Shown: positions 59,459 through 64,000 of the stretch, piece by piece
Layout: each line of letters opens with the position of its first letter
Numbering within the stretch: position 1 is the first letter of the stretch
Source: CBDFKF01 sp965248765
Lineage (GTDB): Bacteria; Pseudomonadota; Alphaproteobacteria; VGEJ01
Direction: 5' to 3'
Assembly (NCBI GenBank): GCA_965248765.1
Contig: CBDFKF010000002.1
Coordinates: 496,001-560,000 of the forward strand
DNA: 64,000 nt
Made by a program: the position numbers and the translations under genes
Notes under the pieces: generated by a model
What the model saw: only the letters and a program-made list of their open reading frames with translations
Told to the model about the DNA's origin: nothing
The model's database searches: none

Positions 59459-59525
59459 CCGATGACGCTCATCCCAGGCCAGCAAGCCCTCGCGCCACCG
59501 CACGAAGTCACGACTGAGGCCCCAT

Positions 59526-60398
59526 TTACCCACCTAGGCACACGCCCACCAAGGCGCGGCGGCCACTGGCGACGCAGTGCGTCCCGGTCTTTGGTGAGCG
59601 CATCCGAAACTTGACGACGATGGTTCGGGCAGTGGCGCCGCCATATTCGAGCTGTTGAAGATCTTGCCCCTCCATCGCGTGTTCGATGAAGGCTGCCTCG
59701 CCAGCCGCAACGGCCGTCTCCGCGGTCGTGATATCCACCCGCATGAAGTTCGGGAAGCCCGCGGGCCCTCCCGTCGCGACATGCTCGACCTCGGCCCTGA
59801 GCTGCGGCGTCCCGGCACCGTTGACCTTATTGCGATCGGGCCCGTACTTACTCGTGGTGAAAGCCACACCGGTCGCGATCGCCACGCCCTCGCCACGCTG
59901 CGAGATGCGCATGTCGCCATTGGCGTTCATCCGGCGCCCCGAGAGATTCGTGACCTGAGCGGTCTCGGGCACATCGAGCGTCGTTCGAGCGGCCGCCGCG
60001 GTGAGATCGTCGAGCAGCGTTTCCATGAACGCGGTCACCGTCGTGGTGCCCGGGGTCACCGACGCGACATTGGTCATCCCGTTCGCGCTCGCATTCCATT
60101 GAAGATACTTCGACGCCTCGGGCGTGAGCGTGAGGCCGGTGAGGGTCGATTCGACTACCAGCAAGAGCGCCCGGTCGATTTGCTCCTGGACCTGTTGGCT
60201 GAGCATCACCAGCCGATCGAGCTGGTTTTCGAGCGAAGTCGTGTTGAGCGGGCCCTGGGTCGGCAGGTCGGTGAGCTGCGTCAGCGGCAGCTTGCGGAGA
60301 CGCGTGACCTTGACCGCGCTCGCCGGCGCCGTCGCAAAGGTGACGTTGCCGCCGGCATCGTTGCCGACGCCCGAGACCGTGTAGCCCGCGCCCTGCAT
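59526..60398 (-). CDS. Phage tail fibre N-terminal (T7 gp17-like) protein, C-terminus cut
   Basis: 290 residues: GAGYTVSGVGNDAGGNVTFATAPASAVKVTRLRKLPLTQLTDL...LENQLDRLVMLSQQVQEQIDRAL is the tail-attachment pattern of T7-like fibres. NLSGRRMNANGDMRISQRGEGVAIATG is related to the NALINGDFRVAERGTSF domain of the fibre at 56206. It ends soon after RSPKTGTHCVA, where the homologous fibre continues, so it is truncated. The first codons are uncertain. Confidence 0.6.
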   Translation of the reverse strand: MQGAGYTVSGVGNDAGGNVTFATAPASAVKVTRLRKLPLTQLTDLPTQGPLNTTSLENQLDRLVMLSQQVQEQIDRALLLVVESTLTGLTLTPEASKYLQWNASANGMTNVASVTPGTTTVTAFMETLLDDLTAAAARTTLDVPETAQVTNLSGRRMNANGDMRISQRGEGVAIATGVAFTTSKYGPDRNKVNGAGTPQLRAEVEHVATGGPAGFPNFMRVDITTAETAVAAGEAAFIEHAMEGQDLQQLEYGGATARTIVVKFRMRSPKTGTHCVASGRRALVGVCLGG

Positions 60399-61141
60399 CT
60401 CGTGACTACCACTGGACGACGGGGCACCCGTTCTAGGAACCGGCGATGTCCGGCCGCGTCACGCAGAGGTACGCGTGGGCCGAAGCCCATTCGTTTCTCG
60501 CCCTCATCGGTGAAGCACAGAACTTTCGGCCGCGCTGCAACGTCGCGCAGCTCGGGATCGTCGTTGCGCGGGGTGTTGACGATCAGCCATACTCGCGAAA
60601 TCACCGGGCCTCCCTACTTCGTGACGCTCGATGAGCATTCCAGGGTGTTGCGCGAGGATCTGCCATGCCTTCGTGCGCGCCGCCGCGGTCGTGCCCGGCC
60701 CCTGACCGCGTGCCTCGCGGAGCGGCCCGGCGATCACCATGTCCTGGGTGAGTTCGAGACGTTCGGCAGTGCCGGAGTCCAGTAATGATTCTTGGTGAAA
60801 AAATTCCAAATTCGTCCTAAGCTTCCGGGCCGGTGGGCGAGCACACGCCTCCAGAACTAAGACATGACGGGCGAGGGCATCTCAGGATCGCCGAGTCAAT
60901 GCAAGGGGAAGGGAGGTCGTTGTGCGCCAAGTCATATCCGGCAGGATGCTAGTGTCACGCCGCCGCTCTACGGTCGCCGCCGGTGGGGCGAGGCCACGGT
61001 TTCGCGAACTCTTGGGCCACGCGGCGGCCGGCGCCTCGGACCGCGGCTTATCCGTTCTTCCAGTCTCAATGTCGCGGTGGTCGGCGTGCGTAGCGCGGAT
61101 ACTCGACAAGAGCTATTTGTCTAGGTTGGGGAGGAATACCA
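60399..61141. other. Decayed phage sequence then intergenic DNA
   Basis: On the minus strand 60504-60809 reads LTQDMVIAGPLREARGQGPGTTAAARTKAWQILAQHPGMLIERHEVGRPGDFAS, weakly like a terminase small subunit C-terminus. 60421-60500 reads NEWASAHAYLCVTRPDIAGS in another frame. From 60810 to 61141 I see no gene; the next gene has GGGGAGG as its ribosome-binding site. Confidence 0.35.
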
Positions 61142-62539
61142 ATGTTTAGAACGAATTGGACAAAGCAGACTTCACGATACCGCTTGGCACTGGTTGCTGC
61201 CACCTGTTTGTCCGCCAGCGTGCTGCTTTGGCTGGCAACCGGCGTTGCGGCGGAGCCGGCGGAATGCGGCGCTAAGCAGGAGGCGGCTAAGCATCACCAC
61301 CTGCCAGCGAACAATGAGACCGTCCATTGGGGATACTTCAGCAAGTCGTTGACGCCGCAACTGGTGGTTCAGTCCGGAGACGTTGTGACGGTTGAGACCT
61401 TGACCCACCATGCGGCCGACGATCTGGACCGGATGGTCAAGGGAGATCCGGGTGCCGAGAGTGTATATTACTGGGACTCGCAAAGGAAAGGCGTGAATCG
61501 CCGAGGGGCTGGACCGCTCGACGCTTCCGTGTACGGTCGCGGTGCCGGCGAAGGCTTCGGCGTCCACATCCTCACCGGCCCGATCTACGTATGCGGGGCC
61601 GACCGCGGCGACGTCCTGGAGGTGCGTATTCTGGACGTCAAGCCGCGACCATCCGGGAACCCGGCGTATCGCGGTAAGAGCTTTGGGAGCAACGCCGCGG
61701 CTTGGTGGGGGTTCCACTACAACGACCTGATCGAGGATCCCAAGCCTCGAGAGGTCATTACCATCTATGAAGTCGACACGGCGGGAGACAAAAGCTGGGC
61801 CAAGGCGATTTACAATTTCCGTTGGGTCCCGCAGACGGATCCTTTCGGCGTGGTGCACAAGATCATCGATTATCCGGGCGTGCCCGTGGATCATAGCCTT
61901 ATCGAGGAAAATCACGGAATCATGAGCGACGTTCGCGTTCCCATCCGGCTGCATTTCGGAGTCATCGGTCTGGCACCGGACGAGGCCGACATAGTCGATT
62001 CGATTCCGCCCAGCTATTTCGGCGGCAACATCGACAACTGGCGCATCGGAAAAGGGGCGACGATGTACTACCCGGTCGCAGTTGATGGTGGGCTGCTGTC
62101 ACTAGGCGATTCGCACGCCGCCCAGGGGGATTCGGAACTGGCGGGCACAGCGGTCGAGATGTCGCTCACCGGGGTCATCCAGGTCGTAGTCCACAAGGCA
62201 AAGAGCCTGGCCGGCACGGACCTCGAGGGCTTGGGATACCCGCTTTTGGAGACCAAGGACGAATGGGTTGTTCACGGCTTTAGCTACGCCAACTACCTGG
62301 CCGAATTGGGTGAGAAGGCGCAGCAAGACATCTACAGCCAGTCCTCGGTGGATAAGGCGTTGCGCGACGCCTTTCGCAAAATGCGGCACTTTCTCATGAC
62401 AACCAGAGGTCTTAGCGAGGACGAGGCCATATCCCTGATGTCGGTGGCCGTGGACTTCGGGATTACCCAGGTCGTGGACGGAAACTGGGGCGTTCACGCG
62501 ACGATCAAAAAGTCGGTCTTCGCTGGTGACCAGGACTAA
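61142..62539 (+). CDS. Exported acetamidase/formamidase family protein (FmdA_AmdA)
   Basis: 465 residues. A signal peptide (RYRLALVAATCLSASVLLWLATGVAAEP) shows export, unusual for characterised amidases of this family, which are cytoplasmic. The core has HHLPANNETVHWGYFSKSLTPQLVVQSGDVVTVETLTHHA, GVHILTGPIYVCGADRGDVLEVRILDVKP, SDVRVPIRLHFGVIGLAP, PPSYFGGNIDNWRIGKGATMYYPVAVDGGLLSLGDSHAAQGDSE with the conserved G..H..QGD.E block, and a C-terminal helix set. It would hydrolyse a short amide to ammonia and acid. It stands alone between the prophage and the IS unit. Confidence 0.88.
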   Translation: MFRTNWTKQTSRYRLALVAATCLSASVLLWLATGVAAEPAECGAKQEAAKHHHLPANNETVHWGYFSKSLTPQLVVQSGDVVTVETLTHHAADDLDRMVKGDPGAESVYYWDSQRKGVNRRGAGPLDASVYGRGAGEGFGVHILTGPIYVCGADRGDVLEVRILDVKPRPSGNPAYRGKSFGSNAAAWWGFHYNDLIEDPKPREVITIYEVDTAGDKSWAKAIYNFRWVPQTDPFGVVHKIIDYPGVPVDHSLIEENHGIMSDVRVPIRLHFGVIGLAPDEADIVDSIPPSYFGGNIDNWRIGKGATMYYPVAVDGGLLSLGDSHAAQGDSELAGTAVEMSLTGVIQVVVHKAKSLAGTDLEGLGYPLLETKDEWVVHGFSYANYLAELGEKAQQDIYSQSSVDKALRDAFRKMRHFLMTTRGLSEDEAISLMSVAVDFGITQVVDGNWGVHATIKKSVFAGDQD

Positions 62540-62722
62540 GCCGGCAAGATATTACGGGTTCCGAGGGCGCGTCCGGCAACGTTGGTAGCCTCGAAGTAGA
62601 TGCGCTGGGGGCGGAGGCCACGGCCACTCCCCGTATGGTGCCGCCTAGGCCTTGTACCCATAAAGGGGATTCCCCTTTACGGGGAGATATGATTCAAGTT
62701 CCCAAATTGTGGGAGCTTGAGA

Positions 62723-63489
62723 ATGGCACGTTTCGATCTGAGCGACGCGGAGTGGGCGATCATCGCGCCGTTGCTTCCGAACAAGCCACGCGGAGTGCCG
62801 CGTGTGGACGACCGCCGTGTGGTGGACGGTATCTTCTACACCCTGCGCACGGGCTCGCCGTGGCGCGATCTGCCGAGGCGCTACGGGCCCCACACGACGG
62901 TCTACAACCGGTTCAATCGTTGGGCCAAGGCCGGCGTGTGGCTGCGTGTGTTCGAGGCTCTCGCCGAGAAATCGCCCGCCTCTCTTCACCTCATCGACTC
63001 CTCGATTGTACGCGCGCATCAACACGCCGCCGGGGGAAAAAAGGGGGTCCGGATCACGCCATCGGTCGTTCTCGTGGAGGACTGAGCACCAAGATCCACA
63101 CGGTGGTGGATGCCAGGGGCCTGCCGGTGCGCTTGCTGCTCACTGCCGGCCAGGCCTCCGACAAGACCACAGCCCCGGTGCTGCTCGAAGGACTGCGCCT
63201 GGCGCGTGATGTCATCGCCGACCGCGGCTACAGTGCCCGCTGCCTCATCGAGCTGATCGAGAACACCGGCGCCACCGCCCACATCCCCTCGCAGAGCAAT
63301 GTACGGATGCCACGCTACGTTGCTCCGGAGCTCTACCGCCAACGCAACCTCGTTGAGCGCTTCTTCAACAAGATCAAACACTTCAGACGCGTCGCCACGC
63401 GCTACGACAAACTCGCCAGAAATTTCCTCGCCGCCGTGGCACTTGCTTCCATACGTCTGTGGCTCAGGCATTATGAGTCCACGACCTAG
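62723..63489 (+). CDS. IS5-family transposase, copy 2 (frameshift-joined)
   Basis: The same two frames as at 2905-3671, with A_AAA_AAG at 63037-63043 joining MARFDLSDAEWAII... to GRSRGGLSTKIH... Identical in sequence to copy 1. Confidence 0.9.
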
Positions 63490-63555
63490 TCACCTGGCAC
63501 TGAAGTAAGTTTCAGTTATAGTGGCCATCGGGGTGTGACAACGGAGGTCATTGCG

Positions 63556-64000
63556 ATGGCACGCGGTATGGGCCGGCCGCTGGCGGCGCTGGTTTTGAGC
63601 GATGAGGAGCGGTCCTTTCTGGAGGCACAGGTTCGTCGGCACCGGGTCGCGTGCTCGATGTCGGATCGCTGCCGCATGATCCTGCGCTGCGCGGACGGTC
63701 TGAGCAACAAGGCAGTGGCGGCTGAGCTCGGCGTAAGCGCGCATACCGTGGGCAAGTGGCGCCGGCGCTTTGTCAGAGAGCGCATCGACGGATTGTCGGA
63801 CGACCCCCGGCCGGGGCGCCCGCGGACCATCGAGGACAGCAAGGTGGCCGAGGTGATCGAGCGGACGCTCGCCACGAGACCGGCAGACGCGACCCATTGG
63901 TCGCTGCGCTCGATGGCCGGCGAGACCGGACTTTCCCACACGACGATCTGGCGCATCTGGGGCGCATTCGGCTTGCAGCCTCATCGGGTGGAGACGTTCA
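63556..64000 (+). CDS. IS630-family transposase, copy 2, 5' part
   Basis: It starts MARGMGRPLAALVLSDEERSF with GGAGG upstream and continues to the window edge through the helix-turn-helix region (GAFGLQPHRVETF). Identical to copy 1 over this length; the catalytic part is outside. Confidence 0.9.
   Translation, partial: MARGMGRPLAALVLSDEERSFLEAQVRRHRVACSMSDRCRMILRCADGLSNKAVAAELGVSAHTVGKWRRRFVRERIDGLSDDPRPGRPRTIEDSKVAEVIERTLATRPADATHWSLRSMAGETGLSHTTIWRIWGAFGLQPHRVETF

Larger units (their letters stand above)
62648..64000 (+). mobile_element. Tandem IS5 + IS630 unit, copy 2, cut by window edge
   Basis: It is collinear with 2830-4182 (offset 59,818) with no indel and one difference (63533 G). 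It has the same left end after CCGCCTA and the same fused junction at the IS5 stop codon. The right end is outside the window. Confidence 0.92.

Noticed and set aside
1..64000. CRISPR array
   Set aside because: I saw no set of regularly spaced direct repeats with unique spacers; the only tandem repeat is the two-unit one at 1146.

Overview
The window is high-GC DNA from an alphaproteobacterium. The evidence is a single-cysteine alphaproteobacterial DksA next to the flagellar regulator FliX, found essentially only in this class, together with RlmB and bacterial tRNAs. A Rhodospirillales-like lineage is plausible, but the genus cannot be fixed from sequence alone. Three PEP-CTERM proteins imply an exosortase system elsewhere in the genome.

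Layout. 0-24.5 kb is mostly chromosomal: a partial tRNA-Tyr, rlmB, tRNA-Thr, a glycosyltransferase gene split by a tandem IS5/IS630 unit, a Zn alcohol dehydrogenase, FecR and TenA proteins, a PEP-CTERM protein, a run of oxidoreductases, a two-subunit ThDP decarboxylase resembling sulfopyruvate/phosphonopyruvate decarboxylase, msrB, a histone-deacetylase-like hydrolase, ATP sulfurylase (sat), an IS with a 17-bp target duplication, a FIST sensor, a formyl-THF hydrolase-like protein and a second PEP-CTERM protein.

24.5-32.7 kb is a mosaic of fragments: ribbon-helix-helix (RHH) relaxosome genes, pieces of a phage tail-tip protein, hsdM, IS3, IS1182 and IS66, and a truncated Qat anti-phage locus (intact qatA, broken qatB, no qatC/qatD). 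32.7-37.6 kb returns to chromosome: DUF72, a CaiB/BaiF (formyl-CoA transferase-like) gene beside a ThDP lyase, dksA, and fliX with a one-base frameshift.

37.6-52.5 kb is mobile: a second copy of the 17-bp-duplicating IS, a mobilization operon (three RHH genes, a coiled-coil membrane protein and a MobF relaxase-helicase whose C-terminus is repetitive), then defence and IS debris (IS1182, DUF4338/DruA-like, HAD phosphatase, UPF0149, hsdR 3' part, IS110), ending in two adjacent tyrosine recombinases. 53-54 kb carries a third PEP-CTERM gene preceded by two near-identical 17-mers. 54.4-60.8 kb is a decayed prophage starting at a tRNA-Phe 3' half (a probable att site), with lysis, tail, portal and terminase genes nearly all frameshifted or fused. 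An exported acetamidase/formamidase follows. The window ends in a second copy of the IS5/IS630 unit, identical to the first except for one base over the part visible.

Main points of interest: the duplicated three-gene RHH relaxosome module linked to a MobF relaxase, the apparently co-mobile IS5/IS630 unit, the Qat and type I restriction remnants lying between mobilization modules, and the putative PEP-CTERM cis elements.
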